Positions 28,641 to 40,043 of a DNA stretch of 64,000 nucleotides are shown piece after piece. The notes under the pieces were generated by a model. The model worked only from the letters and a program-made list of their open reading frames with translations. It did no database searches and had not been told where the DNA came from. Each line of letters starts with the position of its first letter. Positions within the stretch are counted from its first letter, which is position 1. Origin of the DNA: Chamaecyparis obtusa (Eukaryota; Streptophyta; Pinopsida; Cupressales; Cupressaceae); contig BSBK01003565.1 of NCBI GenBank assembly GCA_027943335.1, positions 501,001-565,000 of the forward strand. The letters run 5' to 3'. The position numbers and the translations under genes were made by a program.

Positions 28641-31054
28641 TTAGATTCAGAAGAATGAGATGTGGAACTTCACAAGATGAAAGGAGTCTGAGGTTTTGGA
28701 GCCTCACTACCCCCTTTGGAAGTAATCACATTGCAATACTCAACCCTAATAGGTTCAAGCATGTTGATGACATTGTCATTAGCAGTGTATGTATAATTAA
28801 CCTTGGCATTGGTATTCTTAGTCTGGGAAGATTCACCCTTCTCATGAGGAGGGAAGGGATCTTTAAATGCTTGATGATCCAAATTTTTATTGTGATTATC
28901 TATGAGAATATCACCATTATCAATCAAATCTTGAACTTTATGCTTCAGTTGGAGACAAGTAGAAGTCTTATGACCTTTATTCTGGTGATAGTCACAATAT
29001 GTGTTGTCATTCCACCAATGAGGTCTCAGTTGAGGATCATAGAGATGCTTTTCCAAAGGAATAAGAACTTGATTTTGCACTAGAGTCTGGAAGACTACAT
29101 ACATCGGTTCCCCTAGGGAAGTGAATTCATGCTTAGGTTGAGAGGCCCAAGGCTTATTGTTAGAGAACCTTGAAGGTGGTTGATTATTTGTTGTAGCCTT
29201 TTCAATAGCCTTAGCCACTTGTATACTTGAGGTAAGGTTAAAAGTAGACTTCAGACACTTTGCGGTAATGTTATCAACCACTCCATCATTTACAACATCT
29301 CTATTCTTTTTAACATCCTTTGCCTTGTCTTTGTTTGAGGAGAATCCTTGTTTATTATCTTTATTCAGAATCAATTCTCCTTTCTTAATCATAAAGGCCT
29401 CTATCCTCATGACCTGTTTGATCATGTTGTCAAAGGTCAAAGGACCTTGTAGCTGAACTTGGTATCCAAAATCTAGGATGAGGTTGTCCAAAAAGATATC
29501 AAGTTTCTCAAATTCAAGTAGTTTCCAAGGATACTTAGTGCAAAGCTGTCTCCATCTCTGGAGAAAAGACAAGAAAGGCTCTCCCTGTTGCTATTTTAGA
29601 TTGCACAAATCACAGATATTGATATGGTGTTGAATGTTGTGTAAATAATGCTGAAGAAAAAGATTAGCGATCTCATCAAAGGTCTTGATTCCAGGAGGTA
29701 ATCGACAAAACCATTCCATAGCTGATCCACCCAAGCTATGGGGGAAAAGTCTCATAAGATATGTCTGCTCTTGTATAAATTCCATGGACAAAGCACCAAA
29801 CTCCCTTAGATGATCTTGGGGATTGGTGGTACCCAAGTACTTGTCATATTTTGGCAACTCTACTCCTCTTGGGAAAGGAGGCATGCGAATAATTTTGTCA
29901 AATGGAAAAGGGCATATGCTGTCCATTGTGAATTGTTGCATCAGTTTATCTTTGTCTCTTGCAAGTTGACCAATCTGGTCTTGCATATCCTGAATCATCT
30001 TTTGTAACTTAGTGGTTTAATTCTCTTCTTCCTTGGTCACAAGTGTTTCTAATTGGAAATCCAGGGGTAACTTGGCCCCTTGTTTAGCCAATTCAAGGAT
30101 GTACTTCTCTTTCTCTTCCATAATGAGGACTTCCATCATTTTGAGAAAACTCTTGTTAGCTTTCACAACATTTATGTCACTTTGGGTGATCACTTCATCC
30201 TCATTATCGAGAATCTCATAAATGCTTGGAATCTGTTCTTGTTGCTGATCATCTTGGTTTTGATTGTATGGAGGAGAGAGATAGAGGTGTGATTGCCAAT
30301 CGCCTTGAGGTTTTCTTCGAGATTAATCATCTTTGTGAGTTTGATTTTGGGCATTAGAAGATTGACCATGATACTGATTGTTTTGAGATTGGTCATGAGT
30401 TTGGCCATATTTACCTGATTGAAAATCAAATAGATCTCCCATCTTGTCTGTATGGGGTTGGGAAATGTGTGCCTCAGTGAAATGATATGTACGATGTTGA
30501 AAAGGCACTATGTAGGTAACTTTTGGTGCATGAATAGGATCAGAAGAGTCGATTGGCTCAAGATTGTCAATAGGGTCAACCCGAAAGGGTGGTTTCTCAA
30601 TGTTTTGTCGATCTTGGAAGTAAGGACCAGATTGCTCCCGAAACAACCAATTAGGATCAGAACAAGGTGCTTGAATAGGATCCAGTGGGTCAATAGAATT
30701 GAATGAGTCGATATCTTCAACGGGATCAATAGATTCAATAAGAGGAGTCTAAGGGAGTGGTCTCTCAAAGTTATGAAATAATGAATTGTTTTGAAAGAAT
30801 GAGTTGTCTTGATCTTGAAATGAGAAACCAGGTTGCACTTGAAATAATGGATTAAAACACTCTTGGAATATCAGAAGTGATGATTGAGCTGAGCTATCTT
30901 GCACAATACTTAATGAAGAGCTTGAGGATCCCTAGCAAAGTTTAGATTTTGCGACAGATTCAGGATGATCTATTTCTTGATTGGAAGGTTTACTTCTACC
31001 TTGAGCAGTATTCTAAATGGGAAAAGTTTTGCCACTTCTAGTTGTGATAGTCAT
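28641..31054 (-). pseudogene. Element B gag
   Basis: The likely start is ATG 31052-31054, giving MTITTRSGKTFPI, an N-terminus common in plant gypsy gag. All following parts keep the same phase. A Pro/Gln/Asp-rich leader leads to the coiled segment QDMQDQIGQLARDKDKLMQQ and the CPFPFDK motif shared with element A. The capsid-like core follows: YLGTTNPQDHLREFGALSM, LMRLFPHSLGGSAMEWFCRL, QQGEPFLSFLQRWRQL. The zinc knuckle is YCDYHQNKGHKTSTCLQL (C-x2-H-x4-H-x4-C). Stops are near 31012, 30927, 30751, 30323 (TAA), 30017 (TAA), 29591 (TAG) and 28670 (TGA). Gag forms the particle and binds RNA. Confidence 0.9.
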
Positions 31055-31424
31055 AGATGAAGATGCGATGAGAGAAGACTCAAGATAATGCTAAGACTCG
31101 GTCTCTAAGATAATGAAAAGGAGATAAGTGGCTAGAACAGCCAAGATGTGAGATGAACCTAGTACGAGTTGTCAAGAGGGTGGCTAGAACAGCTGAGATA
31201 AGACTATCGCAACGTGAGGTAAAAAATCATAAAGAGATAAGGTAAAAAAATGAGAGAAAAAACAAGTTAAGGCAATAATCTATCAGTTCTTAGCTCAGTA
31301 CAATTGGTTTCTGATAGTGAACGACAGGGGAAAAAGCAAACAGACCCCATACAAAAATTAGATTGGGCAGAAGTTTGACTAGTCAACTAGAAATAACTTG
31401 CTATTTTTGAAAATTAGGGATAGG

Positions 31425-31530
31425 CTCGTGTGAGAAAGTGTAGGGCCATGTGAGGAAATTTGAGGCTTCACGTGAGAAAGTGCAATGCCATGCAAGAAAT
31501 TGCTTAATTTTTGAAACTTCACGCAAAAAA
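31425..31530. repeat. Short repeats, core CACGTGAGAAAGTG, cluster 1
   Basis: Units such as CGTGTGAGAAAGTGTAGGGC, CATGTGAGGAAATTTGAGGC, TTCACGTGAGAAAGTGCAAT and CATGCAAGAAATTGC follow each other at about 25-bp spacing. CACGTG is also the plant G-box core, but no function is shown here. Confidence 0.7.
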
Positions 31531-33019
31531 ATACCAGTGTCTGATAGGGTTAACACAAATTTTGAGGTAAAGGACATGTTTCCAAATACAAAATAAATGG
31601 TTCTCAGACAGAAAATCTAGTTTCTAGATAGTTTTGAAGAATAGTTTAATCAACAATCTCAGTTTGAGGATTTCAAACATTCATTTACAAGCATGAAGGT
31701 TTTGATCAAGCAATTGTGACACAAGAAGCAATTGAAAATAGACCTACCAAGGACAAAGCAACTTGGCAGTATCATGGGAGTCTTTGTTTAATCATGATGG
31801 ACAAGTTTAAGACTTGATAACAAACACATATCTTATCCCTACAAAAAAATGGTGAGAAGCCAAAACCTTTGCCCCACAACTTGAACGCATGTGTGCACCT
31901 CACACAGCCATGTCACACCCTAGAGGGCGCCTATGTTTTTAGTGTTTCCAAGGACTCAATAGTATATGTTCTAAGGTTACCCTTGAAGTAGGGGCCAATG
32001 TCATATACCACCTTCAAGCATCTAGGTGCATGCCTATGGTGAGAATCTATGAGAGAGATTCTTCCCCTCCCTGTACAAAGATTATGACTCCTTTCGGAGG
32101 TGATCTAGGTAGGCAACTAACTAGGGAAAGTTTTTAGTGGGCTTCTGTTCACACTAACCTTCAGTGCCCTTAATACAGGGTTGATGCCTCATAGCCACAC
32201 CAACACCTGAAAGTCATACATCCCCGCAAGCAGGGCTAGGATCGGCGCTGCTCAGTACAATAGATGGAGCCTTCTCAAGATGATGTCAAAATCAAGAGAA
32301 GGAAGTTAACATAGTTTTGGAGTCTTTAGACTCAACAAAACATTCTTTATTATAGTGAGGCAGAATCATCGGTGATAGGTGCATACTCACTTGGGTCGTT
32401 CCCAGAGGTTCAACTTCCGGCAGGCCCTCTAAAGGTGACACAACTTGGCTTAGATCCAAGGGTTTGATTTTCTATTTCTCTAAAAGAGAGAAGAGAACAC
32501 TTCTCTACCTCTTCACTTTACCCAAACACATCAAGAAAATTCATCACCGAGCTAGCTTCACTCCACCAAATCCACAAGCTTTTGGGTTTCTAGTTCTCTC
32601 AAAGAGAGAAGAGCATAATCCCCTGACAAGTAGAAGTGCTAAAGATTCACTACCTTTCCCCGCTTCCCCAAGTATCCATCATTCTAGCAACCTCTGGGTC
32701 TCAGTTTCATCTATGGGCATCACTTCCATGTAATGAAGAGCCTGTTCCCCTACTTTGCTATTAGGACCTTTAAGAAATTTTAATGGAGCCCTAATTAGAC
32801 TATGTGAATGAAAGCAAGAAAACAAACACAACGTTTTAAAAGGTCTTCAGCAATCATCTTGCAAACAAACTATTAGCAAGTTTTATAGTCTTCAACAAAG
32901 CGACCTACAGACCACTGTTATGTTGTGACAGAAACAAAGAAATGAAATCAACAGAAAAAAGTAGATGTCAGGAAAAAACAATAGTAAAATGCAGAATCTG
33001 GAAATTTTAATTGTCTGAC

Positions 33020-33130
33020 AGTGAAACTTCATGTGAGGAAGTACTGACTGCGCACGAGAAAGTACCAGGGCCTACGTGAGAAAGTACAATATCACATGAG
33101 AGAGTGCTACAAGGAGCAAAACTTCACGCT
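33020..33130. repeat. Short repeats, core CACGTGAGAAAGTG, cluster 2
   Basis: Four to five units: TTCATGTGAGGAAGTACTGA, CGCACGAGAAAGTACCAGGG, CCTACGTGAGAAAGTACAAT, TCACATGAGAGAGTGC and a decayed TTCACGC. They lie 120-240 bases inside the primer site. Confidence 0.7.
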
Positions 33131-33244
33131 TTATGCTCAAGAATCTCATGTGAACCTCTGTACATAGAGAAGTATAGACATATGATAGATTACAGAATTA
33201 AAAAAAAAAGTTTGAGATTAATGAGGCCAAAAATCAATTTTTTT

Positions 33245-33262
33245 GCCCCACGGTGGGTGCCA
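33245..33262 (-). other. Element B primer-binding site (tRNA-Lys type)
   Basis: Minus strand TGGCACCCACCGTGGGGC is separated from the LTR by the spacer GAAA (33263-33266, plus strand). The plus-strand GCCCCACGGTGGGTGCCA matches the 3' end of plant tRNA-Lys(CTT) as remembered, with one mismatch (T for C near the CCA). Confidence 0.88.
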
Positions 33263-33266
33263 GAAA

Positions 33267-34292
33267 TGTATATAGTTGAATGTGGACCTCTAATCCAGCC
33301 ACACACACAACATAGTCATTTATCACAAATCGAATTCTGAAAATGAGTATGAATTACTGAATTCAAAAATTCATGGTGAATCGACCTGTTGCCTCCTAAT
33401 TAATCGGGATGTTTGAATTACTCTCAGATTGGAGAGCCAACAACCATAAGACCGAGTCAATATGGAAGATTTGAAAACTAGAAAGATGTGTAAAATGAGA
33501 TTAATCTAAGATGAATGTGCAAATGTAATCTAGAATGAAGATGCAATTTTAACCTAAGAACTTGGAAGAAAATATGATAGTGCAGATTTAATCTAAGAGC
33601 TTGAAAAGAAACATGAGAATTAATCTAATAGAAAATAAGCAAATTACTCTTCTATGAAAGTGCAATTAACACTAAATGAGAATTAAGATAATAATGCAAT
33701 AAAACTTGAAAATATGAAGATAATTGAGACTAAAATTGACTATAGTTTATGTGCTCTCACAATTGCCTTTTTTTTGAATGAAGAAGAAGGTTCATTATAT
33801 AGACAAGCCCGGGGAGGGAATGAAGAGGTTCTTGAAATGAAACGGTTGACTCTTCATTCCCAATTGAGACAAATATTGAAAGATTTATTTAATTAAGAGA
33901 ATGAATTATTGCCATATATGGGTGACCTTTCGAGTAATCTGAATTATTAAATTCAAATAAAGAGGTGTCCATTCAAATAACTAAATAAGATTAATTGCTT
34001 TATGTGTATTAGCTAAAGGGGGTGGATTTTTAATTTAATTTAAAGCACTTAGGACTTTAGAATTAAATCAATTTATCATAGGGATTATTTAGCTATTAAA
34101 GTTGAATACTTAAGAATTAATTATAGTGGGAGATTAATGCAAATTAGGGTTTTTGCAATTGACATCAAGTCAAAATAAAGTCAAGTAGGAGAGAGAAAAT
34201 TGCCTAGTAAAATAGGACTTTGAAGATGTGAAATTGAAGAAAATGCACCAAAATTGATTGAAATTATTAGGTGCCAATTTTGGGGTATTACA
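33267..34292 (-). repeat. Element B 5' LTR (right copy)
   Basis: It is the same length as 16191-17216, collinear with it and flanked by the CATTC target copy. A minus-strand TATATAATG at 33795-33801 is the probable TATA box, about 490 bases from the U3 end. Confidence 0.95.
33795..33801 (-). promoter_or_regulatory. Putative TATA box of element B 5' LTR
   Basis: TATATAA on the minus strand lies in TTGTCTATATAATGAACC. The same motif is conserved in the other LTR at 16719-16725. Confidence 0.5.
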
Positions 34293-34640
34293 CATTCATC
34301 CAAATTCATCCACATTCATCCAAGTCTTCTTCTTTCTCCCTCAATCAAACATTGTGGCGAATTAAAACTTCCATTCCATGAGGTTTTGTCCCTCATGATT
34401 TATTTTTGGGTTTTTGTGTTAAGTAAAATCTATCAAATCAACATACTTGGTCATATTTAAAGAATCATTTTCATTACCAAGGTATGATATACATCATTTA
34501 CTAGATCTAGCCTTTGCTACATGATAACACGTTTTCCTTTTATTTCATTTAATTTCAAGGTTTGTTCCTAGATAGGGGTTTGACTGAGGTAAACCCATTT
34601 ATTCAACCTTCTTCTCCATTTTTATATGTGTAGGAACAAG
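34293..34640 (+). repeat. 3' LTR of element G, part 3 of 3 (end uncertain)
   Basis: The sequence resumes after element B with ATTCATCC, matching the cut site. It begins with three short CATTCATCCAAA-like units (34293-34322). The 3' end of the LTR cannot be fixed because the partner LTR and the second target copy are outside the window; 34640 is a guess. Confidence 0.4.
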
Positions 34641-34979
34641 TTATATATCTATCAAACAAAATTTAGAAAGATCAAATTCTATTAGAGGATTGCCAAAATT
34701 TTTAGGCAAAAGCACTAGGAACAAGGTGTCTTTTTCACCCTGTTCCCTAAAAATATGGTTCAAATTTATTCTAGAGTGAGGTTATAGGTTTTAGATATGT
34801 AGTAAGAGGTATTTTTAGGATCTTGTTTTTCTGATATTCAGATATGAAATAACATCTTTCCTATCTTGATTTTAATTTCATTTAAATCTATCTTAATATG
34901 CATTTCTTGTATCATTATCATCTTCCTATTTCAATTTTACATATTTAATGAAGGATCATTGACCCATTAAGTTCTTAGG
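34641..34979. other. Gap between G LTR and copia remnant
   Basis: AT-rich sequence without a protein-like frame or recognisable repeat. It may be the distal part of the G LTR or the upstream body of the copia remnant. Confidence 0.35.
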
Positions 34980-35990
34980 ACTCTCCTAGCCTATTGGGAT
35001 ATCTTCCTTTCGAATGTAAAAATTTAAAAAGGAGAAGTGATCTACCACTTTGCATTTCTTCCCTTTTCCTATTGTACACAAATGAATATTTTGAGCAAAC
35101 TAAAGACATTAGGGAAGATAGGTATAGCCCACCATTTTTTTTTGTACATTTATCTATTACATTTTGCATTGATGATTGGCCTAGATCCTATAGGGAAGAT
35201 ATAATTATAGATGATAGTGAGTCTTAGACACAAAACATGGGAGAGGACATGGTGGCTATAAATTCTTATAATATCTAGGAGCTTTAACATCTATCCAAAG
35301 GAACAAAGGTCATTAGTCATGAATAGATCTAGATATCATTTTACTATAGATGGTTCATTATAAAGATATAAGGCTATACAGGTAGCCAAAGGCTATTCCT
35401 ATAGAGAGGGATTTTATTTTTATAAAACATTATCTCCTATTGTTAATTTATCCTTGATTAGATTTCTTTTATCCATAACTAGGCTAATAATTTTTGCATT
35501 GAGAAAATGGTTTGTTAAATTTATATTTTTACATGGAGATTTGGAAGAAAATATTTATATACAAAAGCCTAAAGGTTTTAAGGGACAAGAGAAAGAACAC
35601 CTTGTTTGTAGGTTAAAATAGTCTCTTTATGGATTAAAGCAATAATCCTGTATGTGGTATCCAAATTTTGATTTATTTTTTTTGAAATTCGATATTGTAA
35701 GAAGCAAAGATCATTGTTTAAATTGCATGTAATGGTGATCATATAGTAATAGTTATCTTGCATGTAGATGACATGTTATCTTTTGATAACACCAAAGCTA
35801 TAATTAGTGAGCTAAAAACTAAATTCCATGTGTATTTGAGATTAAATCTCAAGGGAAGAAAGGTACATATTGGGAAATAAAATAACAAGAGGTTCAAGTA
35901 AATGAAAAAAATAGTTATCATAAAGTAAGTATGTTAATACTATTTTGAATATATTCGGTTTCTAGGATTGTAGATTAATAAATTACATGC
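34980..35990 (+). pseudogene. Element C: Ty1/copia reverse transcriptase remnant
   Basis: Shifting plus-strand frames carry the copia RT blocks in order. NSYNI-stop-EL and HLSKGTKVISHE lie near 35260-35325. RYKAIQVAKGYSYREGF is near 35365, where the family has RYKARLVAKG. FLHGDLEENIYIQKPKGFKG is near 35530, LVCRLK-stop-SLYGLKQ near 35610, and VILHVDDML near 35755 (HVDD for YVDD). A final piece resembling the connection region ends near 35985. Stops and small indels are frequent, so it is much older than A or B. No integrase or gag of this element was recognised upstream. Confidence 0.85.
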
Positions 35991-37660
35991 ACTAGTTTTT
36001 TGGGATAATGAGGATGATTCCTCCTCACCCATGAAATCCTCCAAAAAAGGTCCCATTATGAGTAATATAATCACTTCTTCACTTAGGATGAGGATGATTC
36101 TTTGGATAATAAGAGGAATCTAAACTCCTTGTGCATTGAAAAAGGTGGTAATAAGAATAATATTATGGCCAAGGGGAAAAGGGAAAGTTTTCTTGAGGAG
36201 GAAGAGATGGGGGATGTTAGGGTTGATGAGGAAGATTGGGTGGAGTTTGATGGAGATAAGGAAATATTTGAACCCAACTCCCATATGCAACATTATCATG
36301 GAGATAATGTACTTTTTGAAGATGGATGGAGAGAGGAGCATTATAATCTTGAGGAGGATGATGTTTCAGGTCAGAAAGGGAATTAAATTGAGTCTATTAT
36401 TAAAATGTACAATGATGGAACATTAGGGAAGATGAGACTATGCAATTGGTTCCTCTTAAATTTAATATTATTCAAGATAAGGTGAAGGAATTTCAGGGTA
36501 GATTGAAAAAGGTGGAAGCAGGGGGTGGTATTGAGAAGGGTAAGGAATATAAATCAAAGATGTCATCCATTGTAGAGAAGGTAGACATAAATATCAAAGT
36601 TATTTGAAATGATTATGAAGCTAAGATTAATAATTTGGAGGATCTACTATCCACATTATACACTAAAAAATGGATATAATGGTCAAAGTAGCTCAATCTT
36701 TTATCTTGAACAGTGTTGAAGGTGTCAAGGTTCTTAACGACAAGGTGAAGAACCTTAAGGAACCAACTTGTGGAGGCTCTACTGGTGGAGTAGATAGTGC
36801 TATTATAGGAAAGGGTTCAAGGATAATGTGTGATGTAGGAGCATCCAACAATGCAATGAAAATCATGCATCACCCAAAAAATCTATTTTTGATAGCTTAT
36901 TTTTGAATTTTTTGTATTTTTGGAAATCCATCTGGGTTAATTAGAGATTCCAACTCTCAGATTTCTACTGCTACATTTTTGGGCCAACTTGCTATTTTTA
37001 GTAAGTTTTAATTTTAAGGCAGATGAGGACATAAATTTAAGGGAAGATTTAAAATGGAAACTTAAGCACTTCGGTGAAAGAATCAGGTCAAAATCATTCA
37101 ACATTTGAAAGTTATTAAGGTTTTAAGTTTATGGTAACTCGCTGAAAAATCTTCAAAGTCAGGTTTGAGGCACTAAATGGCCTCATAGGGCCTTATAAAT
37201 GGGGGGATGGGTGGAGCTAGTCCATAGGGCCATAGTTCGCTTAGAGATCTTTTTGACACTTTAAATGATGTGTCAATTGGACACCCAAATCAAAATTTAT
37301 GGCTCCTAGAAGTTGGACCATTTTTTGGGAACTGCCCTATTTTCGAACCAGGCTCAAATTTAAATTTCAAATTCTCTTTTTTGCTGCCCAATCACCAAAT
37401 TTCAAAATTCAAAATTCAAATTTTGGCTCTAAAAAAAAGGTTATTTTGGGGGCCATCTGGAGGGTTGGAAGCAATTTTAGGAAGAAGGTAGTGGGATTAT
37501 AGGAAAGGGTGGCCCTCAAAACTCTGTGTAAATTGCTATAACCAGTTGACATGTAGTTTGTTCTTGTTTTAATCTCATTATAATCAAAATTTATGTTAAT
37601 AAGATAATAGAGGGTTTTCTAATGGTTTTCTCTTGGGTATTTGATGTTTCCTATTTAGAA
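35991..37660. other. Unknown 1.7-kb insertion inside the copia remnant
   Basis: The copia polyprotein stops near 35985 and resumes near 37668 exactly where the next residues are expected, so the block between is inserted. It has a purine-rich first half with an acidic Glu/Asp/Lys-rich frame at 36102-36386 (no ATG at its 5' end). A frame at 36670-36906 has the VKVLNDKVKNLKEP coil-like segment. The second half (36950-37500) is AT-rich with ATTCAAAATTCAAATTT words. I found neither terminal repeats nor transposase, RT or endonuclease motifs. A LINE fragment or non-autonomous DNA element are possibilities only. Confidence 0.45.
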
Positions 37661-38554
37661 AACTATTTGTTTTAAATGGTTTAAAGGCCCCTTCAACACC
37701 TTCTTTACCTTTAATCAAAGATATCTCATTCAATATGTGTCCCAACAATGAAGATGATTTAGAGGATGTTCCTTTTGTACCATAGGATATTGTAGTAGGA
37801 AGTTTAATGTATGCAATATTTTGCATTAGACCGACTATTTTCCAAGAATTAAGACTATTAAATAGGTTTATGTTTAATTTTGATAGAAAATACTAGAATT
37901 ATATGTTGAAAGGGTGTTAAAAAATTTGTTTGGTACTTTTTTTATTGTTTGGTTCATTCCTATATTGACAATATGGATAAGCCATTAAAATACAATAATT
38001 TATTATTAATATAAATATAAATATTTGCCAAAATAATAATAATAATAATAATTTATTGATGCAGATTATGTAGGTGACTTGGATAGTTGAAGGTCAACTA
38101 CTGCGTATGTGTTTACTTTGTTTGGAGGAGAAACGAGTTAGATGAAGTTAAGAGGCAACTCGTGATTAATTTATCCACCACCAAAGTAGACTATGTGGTT
38201 CATACAATATCTCTAATGAGGTAATTTGAATAAAAAGGTTGTGTACATTTATTGATTTTTTAATTGTGTATGACTATTTATATTGGTTGTGATAATTAGA
38301 GTACAATTTTGTTTTACTAATAATCTTATGTCTCACCCATAGACTAAGTTGTACAATACCATTTATTCATAAATTTATTGCTAATGGAAAAATTGAGCTA
38401 AAAAAGATTGACACTTATAAGAATGTTGTAGATTTACTTACTAAACATATGAGTGCAAAAATGTTTACATGATGTAGAGAGGCTATGATCCTTGTTCCTA
38501 CCAATTAATTCACTTTATATTTTTATAAAAGCATTTTCAATGTATGACATCAAG
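37661..38554 (+). pseudogene. Element C: Ty1/copia RT tail and RNase H remnant
   Basis: The frame resumes with PSTPSLPLIKDIS and NMCPNNEDDLEDVPFVP, then IVVGSLMYAIFCIRPTI (family: AVGSLMYAMVCTRPDI). RNase H follows: ADYVGDLDS-stop-RSTTAYVF, FTLFGGETS near 38066-38130, then SHP-stop-TKLYNTIYS and KIELKKID near 38330-38410. The end is TYECKN-type text (family: TKPVSAEKF). The end near 38480 is followed by CATCAAGTAAGAGAATATTA, which resembles the copia polypurine tract (TCAAGTGGGAGAATGTTG) and the start of a 3' LTR. Confidence 0.82.
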
Positions 38555-39806
38555 TAAGAGAATATTAAAATTAAGGTTTCGTTGGCCTTGCAAATCTTAG
38601 TATTTGATTAATCTAAATATTATTTTTAATTCATTCATTAGGGGTGACAAATTCACCATCAACAATAATTATTTTTTACCAAGAGTTTATCTAACCAATT
38701 TTAATCGATAGTGAATTACTATTTACAACTAATCATCTTGGAGGTTACAGTGGATTTGGGCATCCAACTACCTATGAAGTTGGGTTTTCATCTCGTGTGT
38801 TTATTATTAAAGCTAAAACATATTATGGAACTAAAAATAATAACCTAAAAACTAATAACAAGTAAGTGCTCAATTTTGATAGATGAATAATTTAGTTGCA
38901 ACTTATATTCTCCTTTGTTATAAAATTATTTTTTTTAAAGGAGGGAATTTACATTTGCAATGAACTTGGATGCCTCATTTAGGGGGTGAAAATGCTATAG
39001 AAGTAGTGCTTATGATGCTAGCAAGGTAATGTAATTAGCAAGAGTTCAAAATAACTCTATTTTTATTTGAAGGGTTAAAGATAGAAGAGGAGAAAGGAAA
39101 GATTGTATGTAATTTTATATGAAGATAATATTGATTGGGACCTCTCTTCTTGGTGGATTTTTTTTTACAAAAAGGGTTTTTCCATGTAAACACTATCTCG
39201 ATGTGTTTGTTTCTTATGTTTTATATTTCTTTATGTTGATATATTATCTTATAATCACCATTTTTTTTAATACTATTTATGTCAAATTAACATCAAATTT
39301 ATATTTTGTAGTTGTTCACCTCCATTATAACAAAGTATAATGCAAAAGGAAATATGGAGAGGTATACAAATTTCCTAGTTACAAATGGATGCTTTCAAGT
39401 AGCTCGTGAGTTGATTTTAGGGATTTTTTTCTTTGGTAAAAAACTATTTCAACCATATATCTATAAATTATTATTGATGATTTTTATTTTGAAGTTTACA
39501 TAGATAGATATAATGATATTTTTAATAGTGATCTTTGTAAAAAATTAAAAATGACATAGCTAGAATGTTTTAATGTGAAAGAAAGGATTGAGTGTGCAAG
39601 ATAAAAGGGATGACATGTTAATTGGTAACATAACTAGTTCAACTAAATATTTTTTATCATCTAAAATAAACATGAGATTTTTTAGTGCTTATATATGTTT
39701 TATAGGCATGAAAATTTAAATAAAATATGTAAATACAAAATTACTATAGATTTTATCTACCGCAACCTTCATTTAGAGAAATCTAAAAGAAATTTAAGGT
39801 AATACA
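38555..39806 (+). other. Probable 3' LTR and flank of element C, nothing else recognised
   Basis: The sequence after the copia polypurine-like tract starts TATTAAAATTAAGG, where an LTR would begin TG. It is AT-rich, carries no protein-like frame and no second copy in the window. The ORFs at 39119 and 39312 are hydrophobic, compositional and not credible. It ends at ATACA, the target site of element D. Confidence 0.4.
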
Positions 39807-40043
39807 TGTTAGAATTCATAATGGTGAATTCCCACAAGCGCAATTATCACCTACATGCAAATATCCTGTCACATGAAGAAAACCTAAAACACAAAAGTGC
39901 TATGAAAGCCAAAGGCAAAAATAATGTGTAATCAATAATATGAAAAATACAAAGGGATCAATCCTTAATAAAGGAGATAAAAAACCCTAAAGAAAAACCC
40001 TAAAGGATGCACACATGCACAAAATAAAAGAATACAAACTAAA

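Larger units (their letters stand above)
31055..33244 (-). other. Element B 5' leader (untranslated)
   Basis: No protein-like frame in 2.2 kb. Two clusters of ACGTGAGAAAGT-type motifs lie at 31425-31530 and 33020-33130 (listed). The middle part has CTCTAAAAGAGAGAAGAG and CTCTCAAAGAGAGAAGAG units near 32476 and 32596. The overall layout resembles the leader of element A. Confidence 0.65.
16191..34292 (-). mobile_element. Element B: full-length Tat-type Ty3/gypsy retrotransposon with antisense PMD gene
   Basis: The 18,102-bp element has LTRs of identical length (1,026 bp; 16191-17216 and 33267-34292). A near-perfect target duplication flanks it (TATTC 16186-16190, CATTC 34293-34297). A tRNA-Lys-type primer site lies inside the right LTR and a polypurine tract inside the left. 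It reads right to left: leader, gag, protease, G-patch, RT, RNase H, archaeal-type RNase H, integrase, then an opposite-strand PMD gene, then the 3' LTR. Dual RNase H plus a long post-integrase region is the Tat/Ogre/Retand signature. By eye the LTRs differ at about 35 sites. About 30 nonsense codons and one clear frameshift make the coding part defective. Confidence 0.94.
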
